This document shows positions 1 to 7,806 of a stretch of 33,438 bases of DNA, in pieces. The first letter of the stretch is position 1. Each line of letters begins with the position of its first letter. The stretch spans positions 1 to 33,438 of the forward strand of contig NZ_FZOD01000089.1 of the NCBI RefSeq assembly GCF_900188345.1, read 5' to 3'. Origin of the DNA: Streptosporangium subroseum. Its GTDB lineage: Bacteria > Actinomycetota > Actinomycetes > Streptosporangiales > Streptosporangiaceae. Both the position numbers and the translations under genes were made by a program. The notes below the pieces were generated by a model. That model was not told the DNA's origin. It was given only the letters and a program-made list of their open reading frames with translations, and did not search any database.

Positions 1-488
1 CCCATCTGGAACTGGATCGGGTCGCCGTAGCCGGGCGGGACGATGATCGATCCCCAGTGGTAGAAGGTGTTGTTCAGCGCGACGATCGTCGTCTCCTGCC
101 CGCCGTGCGACGTGGCGCTGGCAGCAAACGACGAGACGATCTTGTCGACCAGCTTGCCCTGCGCCCACAGGCCGCCGGCGGTGTCGATGAACTGCTTGAG
201 CTGCGCCGACGGCAGCCCGAAGCGGGTAGGCGTACCAAAAATGATCGCGTCGGCCCACTCCAGGTCGGCCAGGGACGCCTCCACGATGTGCTGCGTGGCG
301 CCGACGTGGTCACTCCAGCCCCGGTTGGTGGCGATGGCCTCGGCGGGGGCCAGCTCGCGCACCTTGCGCAGCCGGACCTCGGCGCCCGCCTTCTCCGCGG
401 CGGTGGCGGCGGCCTTGGCGAGCTCGAAGACGGTTCCCGTCGCCGAGTAATAGACGACGGCTACCCGGACATTCTCATTCAGGGACAT
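1..488 (-). CDS. wrbA: NAD(P)H:quinone oxidoreductase, WrbA-like flavodoxin (3' end outside window)
   Basis: The minus strand reads an open frame of 162 codons from ATG at 486-488 that runs off the left edge, so the C-terminus is missing (the family is usually about 200 residues). The N-terminus has the flavodoxin phosphate-binding loop 'YYSATGTVFELA' (residues 13-24). Further on come 'GTPTRFG', the WrbA FMN-site signature, and 'YHWGSIIVPPGY', matching the histidine/glycine-rich segment that contacts the flavin ring. WrbA proteins are cytoplasmic FMN enzymes that reduce quinones by two electrons and so avoid semiquinone formation. The ribosome binding site is weak (GAGAGA, about 9 nt before ATG). 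The gene lies 150 bp downstream of a LuxR-family regulator on the same strand and may be read from it. Family assignment is firm; the substrate is unknown. Confidence 0.9.
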   Translation of the reverse strand, partial: MSLNENVRVAVVYYSATGTVFELAKAAATAAEKAGAEVRLRKVRELAPAEAIATNRGWSDHVGATQHIVEASLADLEWADAIIFGTPTRFGLPSAQLKQFIDTAGGLWAQGKLVDKIVSSFAASATSHGGQETTIVALNNTFYHWGSIIVPPGYGDPIQFQM

Positions 489-552
489 GGCTGATCTCTC
501 TCGTTTCCGGTCTGGACCAAAAAGAGAACCTATGCCGGGCCATCGGAGCGCA

Positions 553-584
553 CATCGGTCATCGCATCGGTCATCGCATCGGTC
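553..584. repeat. 12-bp tandem repeat, 2.7 copies
   Basis: The unit CATCGGTCATCG occurs at 553-564 and 565-576, followed by the first eight bases of a third copy (577-584). It sits in the 150-bp gap between the luxR-family gene and wrbA, upstream of wrbA. It could be simple slippage or a run of binding half-sites. No function can be assigned. Confidence 0.8.
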
Positions 585-638
585 GGCGTCGGCTCTCAGC
601 GACCGAGCGCCGCCAAGCGAACGCAGCAGGCGGGCCGG

Positions 639-3344
639 TCACTCACTCCGCGTCGCGGCGCGGTCCCTGAGCTCGCCGCGCGAGGTGATGCCCAGCTTGA
701 GGAAAACGCTGGACAGATGATGGCCGACCGTCCTGGGGCTGATGGACAGGGAGGCGGCGATCTCCCTGTTGGTCAGCCCCTGCGCGGCGAGCCTGGCGAT
801 CCGCGCCTCCTGCGGCGTCAACGGGGTGGGACCGGAGTCCTGCTCCGCCTGCGTGCCCGCCTCGCCGGCCAGTTCGAGCTCTATCGTCACACGGGCCAGC
901 CAGTCATGCGCCCCCAGCCGAGCGAAGGTCTCCCTGGCAGCGCGCAGATGTCCTCTGGCCTGGGCCCTGCGGCGGGCTCTTCGCAGCCACTCACCGTAGA
1001 GAAGCTCGGTCCTGGCGTGGTCGAACGGGCGGTCGGCCGCGGCGTATCCGGCCAGCGCCAGCGTGTAAAGGGTCTCCGCCTCCGCGCCTCCGGCCGTCAG
1101 GGCCTGGCAGCGGAAGGCCGCGCCCCTCGCCCATGAGGCCCCGCTCCGATCCGCCCACTCCTCGATCAGCCGCACCCACTGCGTGGTCGTCTCCTGGCGC
1201 CCCGCGCGGACCGCGGCCTCGATCGCGTCCGCCGCCGCCAGCACCGCGAAGGTCGAATGCCTCGCCTCGCCGCCCGGCGTGATCAACTTCTCCAACAGGT
1301 CCGAGGCGTCTTCGGCGCGCCCCGCACCGAGCGCCGCCACCCCCTGGTGCCAGTACGACGCGCCCATCAGCGCCCGGGACGACCAGCTGGGCCTGCGCCG
1401 TTGCACCTCTCGGATCAGCTCTTCCGTGGCGGTCTCCCCCTCGGTGGTGGCTGCCAGCCAACCCATCACGTTCAGGCACTGAGCGATCACGCCGCATGCC
1501 CCCATGTCCTCACCGAGCCGAAATCCTTCGCTCGCGTTGAGCCGTGCCTCCGCCCAGCGACCGGACATCATGTCGATCATGCCGAGCTGCGGCAGCAGGA
1601 AGGCCAGCGCGGACAGCACCCCCGTCTCTTTTGACCGGTCAGCGGCTCCCTGGTAGCAGGCTCGCGCCTGCTCCTCCAGGCCCCAGGCGATGGCGATGGG
1701 AGCGGGAACCAGCAGCCACGTGATCAGGTCCAGGTCGTTTCCCCGCGTGATCCCCGGCATGACCTGGCCACCGGACAGCGCCTCCTCGAACCACCAATGG
1801 CGAACCCCCTTGACCAGCAGATCGATCTGGTCGTCCCCCGTCGTGGGCAAGTCGTCCAGGACGTCCAGGGCCTGGGCCCAGTGTTCGGGTGAGTCGATGT
1901 TCCACGCCGCCCGCAGTGCGAGGCACGCGAGCTGCACCGCCAGCCGGGGATCCTCGACGATGAGCGCCTCGGCCAGCAGCAGCCGATGGGCGCGCGCCTG
2001 CTCACCGTGGACGAACTCCAGCAGACCCCGCAGCCCTCCGCTGAGCGTCGCGACCGCCGCCTCGGGGGCCCGGCTCTGTGCCCGCGCCAGCAGCTCGCGC
2101 GCGCACTCCGACTCCCCCGACTCCCAGGCGGCGCGCGCGGCCCCGGCGTACCTGCCGCCCGCCTGCGCCGCGTCAGGTGTCAGCTCGGCCGAACGCCGCA
2201 GTGCCCTGGAGGCCGCCGCGCACCCGCCTCGGGCCCAGGCCCGCTGCGCCGAGTGGTGCAGCAGGTCGGCGACCTCCGCGTCCGGCTCCAACGTCGCTTC
2301 GGCAAGATGCCAAGCCCGGCGGTCCGTGTCGTCCTGGCCCGCGAGCGCGGCGGCCAGCGCTCGATGGACGGCCTGCCGTTCGGGAAGGAGGGCGGCCTCG
2401 TAGATCACGCTGCGGATCAGAGGATGCCGCAAACTCACCCGCGTCCCCGACAGGTCGAGGAACCCGCCCGCGACGACCTGATCCCACGTCTCGGCACCGA
2501 TCTCGAGCGCGGTGGCCGTGGTGCTCACCGTCCCGAGGTCGCCGCGGTCCTCCGCGGCGATCAGGAGGAGCAGGGTTCTCGCCGCTCTGGGAAGGCACGC
2601 GACCGTGGCCAGGAACGCCTGGCGCAACTTCGGCCCCGGGGACAGGGTGTTATCCCCCTCGGCAGGGTCCGCGTCGGCCATCCCCGAGAACTCATGCAGG
2701 GCCAGCGGATTACCGTGGGCGGAACGCAGGACCGCCTTGGCAGCCGGCTCGGTGAGCTCGGCATGCTCGGCCCGCAGGTACTCACGCGCGGCGGTCTCGT
2801 CCAGCGGCTCGACGTGGAGTCCCTGAACGCCGCCCCATCTGCCCCCGGCCGGATCATCCTGGTCGGTGGCCACCAAGGCGATCGGCTCAGTGCGCAGCCT
2901 TCGGGCGACGAAGGCCAGACAACTCGCCGACTCCGGGTCGATCCACTGGGCGTCGTCCACCAGGATCAGCACCGGCCGCCGGCGTGCCAGTTCCGACAGC
3001 AGAGTCAGCGTGGCCGCGCCGAGCAGAAGACTGTTGGTCCCGCCCTCGCCCAGACCGAAGGCGGCACGCAGCGCCGCCGCCTGGGGGGCAGGGAGCGCGT
3101 CCACGCGATCGAGCACGGGCCAGAGCAGCTCGTGCAGGGCGGCGAAGGCCACGGCGGATTCCGACCGCGTTCCCCTGCTGCTCAGGATGGCGACGCCTTC
3201 GGCCCGGCCCTCGATGTACCGAAGTAACGCCGTCTTGCCGATGCCTGGATCACCCCAGAGCACGCATGCGCCGCCCCGCCCCCGCTGAGCCGCGTCGAGA
3301 AGACGGCCGAGCTCCGCCGTCTCCCGATCTCTCCCGTACAGCAC
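639..3344 (-). CDS. LuxR-family transcriptional regulator with AAA ATPase domain (LAL type)
   Basis: This 901-residue protein has the LAL (large ATP-binding LuxR) architecture. The N-terminal P-loop NTPase has Walker A 'GDPGIGKT' (31-38) and Walker B 'LILVDD' (126-131). A long helical, TPR-like middle follows. The C-terminal LuxR helix-turn-helix spans about 842-901, with 'LTPQEARIARLAAQGLTNRE' and 'SPRTVGHHLSSVFLKLGI'. LAL proteins are often pathway-specific activators in actinomycetes, switched by ATP and an unknown ligand. The start is GTG at 3342-3344, preceded by GAGG at suitable spacing. A perfect 11-bp inverted repeat lies 14 nt upstream. The only downstream gene visible on the strand is wrbA. 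The target cannot be deduced from sequence. Confidence 0.95.
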   Translation of the reverse strand: MLYGRDRETAELGRLLDAAQRGRGGACVLWGDPGIGKTALLRYIEGRAEGVAILSSRGTRSESAVAFAALHELLWPVLDRVDALPAPQAAALRAAFGLGEGGTNSLLLGAATLTLLSELARRRPVLILVDDAQWIDPESASCLAFVARRLRTEPIALVATDQDDPAGGRWGGVQGLHVEPLDETAAREYLRAEHAELTEPAAKAVLRSAHGNPLALHEFSGMADADPAEGDNTLSPGPKLRQAFLATVACLPRAARTLLLLIAAEDRGDLGTVSTTATALEIGAETWDQVVAGGFLDLSGTRVSLRHPLIRSVIYEAALLPERQAVHRALAAALAGQDDTDRRAWHLAEATLEPDAEVADLLHHSAQRAWARGGCAAASRALRRSAELTPDAAQAGGRYAGAARAAWESGESECARELLARAQSRAPEAAVATLSGGLRGLLEFVHGEQARAHRLLLAEALIVEDPRLAVQLACLALRAAWNIDSPEHWAQALDVLDDLPTTGDDQIDLLVKGVRHWWFEEALSGGQVMPGITRGNDLDLITWLLVPAPIAIAWGLEEQARACYQGAADRSKETGVLSALAFLLPQLGMIDMMSGRWAEARLNASEGFRLGEDMGACGVIAQCLNVMGWLAATTEGETATEELIREVQRRRPSWSSRALMGASYWHQGVAALGAGRAEDASDLLEKLITPGGEARHSTFAVLAAADAIEAAVRAGRQETTTQWVRLIEEWADRSGASWARGAAFRCQALTAGGAEAETLYTLALAGYAAADRPFDHARTELLYGEWLRRARRRAQARGHLRAARETFARLGAHDWLARVTIELELAGEAGTQAEQDSGPTPLTPQEARIARLAAQGLTNREIAASLSISPRTVGHHLSSVFLKLGITSRGELRDRAATRSE

Positions 3345-3348
3345 GGTT

Positions 3349-3392
3349 GAGGTTACCTCATTACGTTATAAGGAATATATGTAACGTAATGA
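3349..3392. promoter_or_regulatory. Operator-like inverted repeats upstream of the LAL regulator
   Basis: TCATTACGTTA (3358-3368) and TAACGTAATGA (3382-3392) are perfect complements separated by 13 bp of AT-rich sequence that is unusual for this genome. A second palindrome, GAGGTTACCTC (3349-3359), abuts it and covers the Shine-Dalgarno sequence of the regulator. Position and symmetry fit a dimeric regulator's operator, perhaps autoregulation. LAL proteins usually bind less extended sites, so another regulator may use it. Confidence 0.55.
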
Positions 3393-3402
3393 AAGACGCT
3401 GG

Positions 3403-3529
3403 TCATGCGGTACAGGGAGTGCTGAGAATCGGACCGCTTCCCCATGGGGCGATCTTGCTGAGGTAGCCGGCGAGGGACTTGAGGATCTCGTCGGCGGTCT
3501 TGGTCCAGGCGAACCACGGGTGGAAAGAG
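3403..3529 (-). pseudogene. IS630-family transposase, C-terminal remnant
   Basis: A minus-strand frame ending in TGA at 3403-3405 reads 'HPWFAWTKTADEILKSLAGY' followed by 'LSKIAPWGSG'. This matches the tail of IS630-type transposases (the '...TKTADEIL.S...' helix near the C-terminus). Only about 42 codons remain, without a start and without the DDE catalytic residues. It is a dead scar beside the LAL regulator's upstream region. Confidence 0.55.
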
Positions 3530-3536
3530 CCAATCT

Positions 3537-3581
3537 CCCGGGGTGCGTCGCGCTCGCCTGACGAGCATGACGCACCCCGGG
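3537..3581. other. Long stable hairpin
   Basis: CCCGGGGTGCGTC (3537-3549) pairs perfectly with GACGCACCCCGGG (3569-3581). Inside a 2x2 mismatch, GCTCG (3552-3556) pairs with CGAGC (3562-3566) around a 5-nt loop. No T-run follows on either strand. It directly flanks the IS630 remnant, so it may be an element end or a transcription barrier. Confidence 0.6.
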
Positions 3582-3947
3582 TCGGGTCGGCGCCGGCCGA
3601 GAGCGATGATCAGGGCGATGGGCTCAGACATCGCCGACGCCCGGCGCGGGCCTTCGCGTCCGCGGGTTGATCCCGACGATCCGGCACGCCCCTTGACTGC
3701 CGAGGCCCTGGTCCATGAGCTGGAAGCATGTCTCCCACTCCTGGACCGGTTTCTTGCGGCCTCGTGGTGACCGAACCTCGCGGACCTCGAAGTCCATCCC
3801 ATCCCCGAAGATCGGGTGTTGCGACGACCGCTGGAAGGCAAGTCCTCGCTGGGTGGGGCGCCATCGGGTCCGTCGGGCAGGACGTGAACCGGGTGCCGCA
3901 GGCGTCGGTCACGACGTCCTTCGCCGCCCCCTGCCTTCCGCGGTCCC
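3582..3947. other. Gene-poor stretch with a possible decayed plus-strand frame
   Basis: No intact gene is recognised. A plus-strand frame reads 'DPARPLTAEALVHELEAC' up to a TGA near 3768. It continues in the same frame as 'PNLADLEVHPIPEDRVLRRP' before stopping near 3885. The composition looks coding-like, suggesting a degraded gene, but no family can be named. Confidence 0.25.
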
Positions 3948-4472
3948 CTACCCACCGATCTGGCCGACGAGGACGTTGGCGTTGAGGCCGCCGATGAGGC
4001 CACCTACTCCGACGTCGTGGCCGAACCTGCCGCCGCTGATGTTGCTGCCGTTGACGAAGCCCCCGCCGAATCCGCCGTCTTAGAAGCCGCAGCCGCCATA
4101 AACGCCGCCACCGTAGAGGCCGCCGCCGTAGAGGCCACCACCGTAGACGCCACCGCAGGGAGCGGCCGCGTACACGGCGGCCGCCGGCAGGCAGCCGCCG
4201 CCGTAGACGCCGAGTCCGCCGCCGTAGACGCCGCCGAACCCGCCGCCGTAGACGCCGCCGAACCTGGCGCCGTAGTAGCCGCCGCCGAACCCGCCGCCGT
4301 AGTAGCCGCCGCGGAACCCGCCGCCGCCGTAGTAGCCGCCGCCGAACCCGCCGAACCCGCCGATGGGATGGGACGAGACCTCTGCTGCTTGGGCTGGGCC
4401 GGCGGACAGTGCGGGCACGGCCAGGATGGCGCCGAAGGCGATAAGGCCGGCGGCGATCGTGGTGCGGTTCAT
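3948..4472 (-). pseudogene. Secreted glycine/tyrosine-rich protein with in-frame TAA
   Basis: The ATG at 4470-4472 follows AAAGGAGAG with good spacing. The first 130 codons (to the TAA at 4080-4082) encode a clear signal peptide, with a hydrophobic core 'IAAGLIAFGAILAVPALSAG' and an AQA-A type cleavage site. A low-complexity chain of GGxYGGG/GGFGGG units follows. After the TAA the same frame stays open for 43 more codons with the same composition ('DGGFGGGFVNGSNISGG', then 'GGLIGGLNANVLVGQIGG') to TAG at 3948-3950. The likely original codon was TAC (Tyr), which fits the repeat. It is therefore either a truncated secreted structural protein (130 aa), a recent nonsense pseudogene, or a readthrough product (173 aa plus the recoded position). 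No enzymatic function is expected. Confidence 0.65.
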
Positions 4473-5025
4473 CGCGGTTCTCTCCTTTGAGCACGGGCGT
4501 GCCGCCTACTGCGGATCACCCTTTCCGTTACTGCACGCTCCATATGACTACTTAGAGTGAACAATTTCAAGCTTGGGCAGTACCCGGACGTGTCTCTCTG
4601 ATCTGGGGTGCCGCGTACCTGACCGGCCGGTTCTCCCGCTCGGCGACGAACGTCCCTCGGCCACGCCCTTACCGAGGGTGTGTGGCGGCCGGTACCGGTC
4701 TTCCTTGTCTCGCTCCCCGTGCTTTTCCTGATCGCGCCGGCGCGTGAATCCCGAAAACGGACAAAAAGGCAAGGGCAAGCCTCCGGCGGGGCACTTCGGC
4801 TCCGGGATGATTTGGTCAGGGGTACGGACTGGCGCGTACCCCCGACGGAGGTTCTACGAGGACCTCCGTAGGCCAGGGCCGGGGAGGGGTGAGCGGAACA
4901 AGGTCGTGGAGAAGGGTGCCAAGCCGGATACCGGCGTGCCGCATTCCGGGCACCTTTCCGATCAAACAGCCGGGACCGCGAAAGCCCAGTTCAGGTGTCC
5001 ACGAGGACGAGGTGCACCTGTCCAG
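4473..5025. other. Intergenic region between the glycine-rich gene and the FAD monooxygenase
   Basis: About 550 bp without a recognisable gene. The part next to 4473 holds the 5' leader of the glycine-rich gene. Two adjacent hairpins lie at 4819-4869 (separate entry). The open frames crossing it on the plus strand have no family resemblance. Confidence 0.5.
4819..4869. other. Two adjacent short hairpins
   Basis: GGGGTACG (4819-4826) pairs with CGTACCCC (4835-4842), and ACGGAGGT (4845-4852) pairs with ACCTCCGT (4862-4869). They lie about 160 bp beyond the stop of the minus-strand monooxygenase. They could end its transcript, although no U-tract is present, or act as paired operators. Confidence 0.4.
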
Positions 5026-6522
5026 TCATCCCAGCCAGCGTTGGATCGCCGCCCGGAGCGATGCGCGGGACGCCGCGTCCGGCTGCGGGACGTCGGTGGC
5101 CCATGCCACGTATCCGTCGGGCCGCAGCAGCATCGCCGTGCACGGCACGGCGGAGCCGGGCAGCCCCGCGGTTGCGGGGTATCCCCAGTCGTCGCCGGTG
5201 AAGTCGATCAGGTGTGGGCGGCCGTCCCTGGTCAGCTCGGCGAGCCGGGCCCCGTCTTTGAGGTCCAGGTCGGGAGCCCACCGACCGGCCAGCGGATGGT
5301 CGCCGCCCACCTCGTAGCGGACGTCGGCGCCCGACATCAGGTCGGCGATACGGCGGACGTTGCGCGGGTCGCCGAGCAGTTCGGTGAACAGCGCGCGCAG
5401 GCCGGTGACCTCGCTGCCAGGGGCGATCAGTGCGGATTGGGCGCGCGAGGACATCACCACCCGCTCAGCGGCCGGGCGTCGTTCGGACTCGTAGGTGTCG
5501 AGGAGACCGGCGGGGGCTGTGCCGCGCGCTTCGGCCGCGAGTTTCCAGCCAAGGTTGACCGCGTCCTGGAGGCCGAGGTTGAGCCCGGGCCCGCCGATCG
5601 CCGAGTGCACGTGAGCGGCATCGCCGACCAGCAGCACCCGGCCGTCTCGGAAACGCTCGGCCAGGCGGGTGTTGCCGCCGTTGAGCTTGCGCATCAAGTG
5701 CGGCCCTTGGCCGTCGGGCGGGCCGAAAGCGATGTTCACACCGAGCACACGGTGGGCGCTGGCCTGCAGTTCCGCGAGCGTGAGCGGCCCCTCGGCATCC
5801 TGTCCGTTCCACTCCATAGTGGAGATCAACGGTGCGGGGGCGCCCGGCAGGGGCGCGTACACGAACAACCCGTGCTCGGTCCGGTGGTGCAGGAATGGCG
5901 GGATGGGTCCGTACCCGGGAATGTCGAGGCCGCCGGTGACCGGATCGACGAGCTCGGCCGGCACGACGGCGTGCGCGGTGCGCGCGATCGTCTCGTCGGT
6001 CGTCACGCCGGGGAAGGCGATCCCGGCCAGCTTGCGTACGATGCTGTGCCCGCCGTCGGCACCGATCAGGTAGCGCGTTTCGATCGTGTACGGTCCGGCC
6101 GGCCCGCTGACCTGGAGGGTCACGCCATCAGCGTCCTGGGTGAATCCGGTGAGCTCGTGGCCGCGCCTGATCTCGACGGCGAGTTCGACGGCCCGTTCCT
6201 CCAGCATCTGCTCGATCCTGCGCTGCGGAACCTGGAGGATGTAGAGGGGGTTGTCGTCCAGCACACTCAGGTCGATGGGCAGCGCTCCGAAGACGAATCC
6301 GGGAGCGGGCCGCGGTGGGTCCTGGTTGCCGGCGAGCCGCTCGTACAGGCCTCGCCGGTCTAGCGTCCGTACCACCTGGCCGACCAGGCCGTTGGCGCGG
6401 TTGTCCTGGGTGCGCTCCGGCAGGCGCTCCAGGACCAGGGGGCGGATTCCGGCCAGGCTCAGCTCGCAGGCCAGCATCAGGCCGTTGGGCCCGCCTCCGG
6501 CTATGACGATATCGGCGATCAT
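5026..6522 (-). CDS. FAD-dependent aromatic monooxygenase (PHBH / class A family)
   Basis: The 498-residue protein shows all three FAD signatures of class A flavoprotein hydroxylases: GxGxxG as 'GGGPNG' (9-14), the DG motif 'GADGGHS' (154-160), and the GD motif 'GDAAHVHSAIGGPGLNLG' from residue 300. These enzymes use NAD(P)H and O2 to hydroxylate aromatic or polyketide rings. Relatives act on phenolics, rifamycins, tetracyclines and polyketide intermediates. The frame opens at 6540, but the ATG at 6520-6522 is preferred because GGAAGG lies 7 nt before it, inside the longer version. It follows a TetR-family gene with a 72-bp gap on the same strand, and the TetR promoter carries a doubled palindrome. 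An inducible detoxification or tailoring role is likely; the substrate is unknown. Confidence 0.93.
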   Translation of the reverse strand: MIADIVIAGGGPNGLMLACELSLAGIRPLVLERLPERTQDNRANGLVGQVVRTLDRRGLYERLAGNQDPPRPAPGFVFGALPIDLSVLDDNPLYILQVPQRRIEQMLEERAVELAVEIRRGHELTGFTQDADGVTLQVSGPAGPYTIETRYLIGADGGHSIVRKLAGIAFPGVTTDETIARTAHAVVPAELVDPVTGGLDIPGYGPIPPFLHHRTEHGLFVYAPLPGAPAPLISTMEWNGQDAEGPLTLAELQASAHRVLGVNIAFGPPDGQGPHLMRKLNGGNTRLAERFRDGRVLLVGDAAHVHSAIGGPGLNLGLQDAVNLGWKLAAEARGTAPAGLLDTYESERRPAAERVVMSSRAQSALIAPGSEVTGLRALFTELLGDPRNVRRIADLMSGADVRYEVGGDHPLAGRWAPDLDLKDGARLAELTRDGRPHLIDFTGDDWGYPATAGLPGSAVPCTAMLLRPDGYVAWATDVPQPDAASRASLRAAIQRWLG

Positions 6523-6594
6523 GGTGATCCTTCCGGGCATGACGGATCGACCGGCGGCAGGCCGGCTGATCTTCTATAGGGAAGATGGGAAAGG

Positions 6595-7197
6595 TCAGGG
6601 AGTGGGCAGGCCTGCGGCGACCTGACCGAGGGCGTCGCGCAGCAGTTCCTCGAACGGTGCCGGCGCATCGCCGTGGAGCCACAGATGGATGGCCGCGAGC
6701 ATGGCGGCACCGACCGCCCCGGCGACCAGGTGCGGATACAGATCTCGATCGACATTGGTGCCGGTGCGCTCGGCGACCGCCGCGGCCAGCGCTTCCTGCG
6801 CGGCCGTGTGGGCCTTGAGGAACTCGCCCCGGTGCTCCGAGTGCTGGCTCATCAGCTTGACACCGGCGATCCAGCGCTCGTCGGCCGGACGCTCGGCCTC
6901 TTGCATGCCAAGCGCGAACCGGGCGAACACGGCGTTGGTGATGGCTTCCCACAGGGATTCACCGTCCGGCCTGGACCTCAGCTCGTCGGCGATCTGCACC
7001 GCTCGGTCGAAGTGCCTGGCCGCGATCGCCTCGCCCTTGCTGGAGAAGTAGTTGTTGAACGTGCGGTGCGAGACACCCGCCTCGGCGGCGATGTCCTCCA
7101 CCTTGACGTTGTCGAAGCCACGCTCGACGGTCAGCTTGATCGCCGCCCAGCTCAGCGCAATCCGGGTTTCTTCCTTCTTGCGCTCTCTCAGCCCCAT
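6595..7197 (-). CDS. TetR-family transcriptional regulator
   Basis: A 200-residue protein with the N-terminal TetR helix-turn-helix at about 18-51. The recognition segment is 'DIAAEAGVSHRTFNNYF' (35-51), with a typical 'SSKGEAI' continuation. The helical C-terminal ligand domain is of normal length. The start ATG at 7195-7197 has only a weak GAG upstream. The gene precedes the FAD monooxygenase on the same strand. Two abutting palindromic repeats begin 19 nt upstream of its start. The natural reading is an autoregulated repressor of its own operon, relieved by a small molecule that the monooxygenase then oxidises. The ligand is unknown. Confidence 0.95.
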   Translation of the reverse strand: MGLRERKKEETRIALSWAAIKLTVERGFDNVKVEDIAAEAGVSHRTFNNYFSSKGEAIAARHFDRAVQIADELRSRPDGESLWEAITNAVFARFALGMQEAERPADERWIAGVKLMSQHSEHRGEFLKAHTAAQEALAAAVAERTGTNVDRDLYPHLVAGAVGAAMLAAIHLWLHGDAPAPFEELLRDALGQVAAGLPTP

Positions 7198-7215
7198 GCG
7201 AATACTCTACCCAAA

Positions 7216-7252
7216 TTTGCGAGTCACGCAAATATGCGAGTCACGCAAATAT
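7216..7252. promoter_or_regulatory. Doubled palindromic operator of the tetR-monooxygenase unit
   Basis: The 17-bp unit TGCGAGTCACGCAAATA occurs twice back to back (7218-7234 and 7235-7251). Each unit is the core of a dyad with half-sites TTTGCG/CGCAAA or TGCG/CGCA around the centre AGTCA. The flanking AAATT extends the first dyad (7216-7232). It lies 19 nt upstream of the tetR ATG. Two centres 17 bp apart fit cooperative binding of two TetR dimers. Confidence 0.75.
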
Positions 7253-7317
7253 GCGCGCCTCGCATCTCTGCGGCGGCCTTGCTCGATATCTCTTCCTCGG
7301 GCCACCCACCGAGCGGC

Positions 7318-7420
7318 TCGCCCGCCCGGCGCCTCGATGGCTTCCTCACCGATCTGGTCACCGGTGCCTCCGGGCACACCCGGCGCGCCTACCGTGGCGA
7401 TCTGGTCCGAGGGCAAACGG
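7318..7420 (+). pseudogene. Tyrosine recombinase N-terminal (SAM-like) fragment
   Basis: The plus strand reads 'DGFLTDLVTGASGHTRRAYR' followed by 'GDLVRG' (from 7339). This matches the first helices of the XerC/XerD-type core-binding domain ('...SphTrrAYrrDL...'). The resemblance stops near 7420 and no catalytic domain follows. It is a short scar of an integrase-like gene. Confidence 0.35.
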
Positions 7421-7675
7421 GATGTTGGAGAGGAGGGGCACCGTGTCGGCCGGCGAACCGCGGGCGTGCGGAGCCAACTCGACCACCACGCCGAGTTGCC
7501 GACGCACGATCCCCAGCAACGGGCGGGAGCCGATGGTGTCCTTGACCTTGCGGTGTTCGACCAAGCACGCCCCCAGCCACTCCACGGTCTGCTGATCGAC
7601 CCGGCCGGGCTGCCGAAGGGTGCAAACCAAGATCAACGCGGCCGGAATCTGCGCCACCAGGCGATCTGAGCGCAT
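7358..7675 (-). CDS. Hypothetical protein, family not recognised
   Basis: The frame has 105 codons from ATG at 7673-7675. The first 85 or so codons have a coding-like third-position bias and read as a plausible mixed helix/strand protein ('QQTVEWLGACLVEHRKVKD'). The tail turns Arg-rich and overlaps the integrase fragment on the other strand, which suggests the original C-terminus was lost. No ribosome binding site is obvious. It may be part of a mobile element. Confidence 0.3.
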   Translation of the reverse strand: MRSDRLVAQIPAALILVCTLRQPGRVDQQTVEWLGACLVEHRKVKDTIGSRPLLGIVRRQLGVVVELAPHARGSPADTVPLLSNIPFALGPDRHGRRAGCARRHR

Positions 7676-7806
7676 TCATCGATCAGTCCGCCGAGGCGGT
7701 CGCGGCGTGTGACCCGCGTGGTGTCCGGAGAATCTCGCCCGCCGGCAGCCGTCCGTCGCAGGTGCCGGCTCCAGGCGATGGCCGCACTTAGATGGCAACG
7801 ATCGTT

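Noticed and set aside
553..584. CRISPR-like repeat
   Set aside because: Contiguous 12-bp units without spacers; no CRISPR array or cas gene was seen anywhere in the window.
1986..3227. Plus-strand open frame of 413 codons
   Set aside because: Antisense of the LAL regulator; Arg/Gly/Pro-rich product typical of the opposite strand in GC-rich genes.
4017..4490. Plus-strand Ala/Glu-rich frame of 157 codons
   Set aside because: It is the complement of the glycine-rich repeat gene, whose strand has the signal peptide and Shine-Dalgarno.
4744..6363. Plus-strand open frame of 539 codons
   Set aside because: It is antisense to the FAD monooxygenase, which shows all family motifs. The plus-strand product has no family resemblance.
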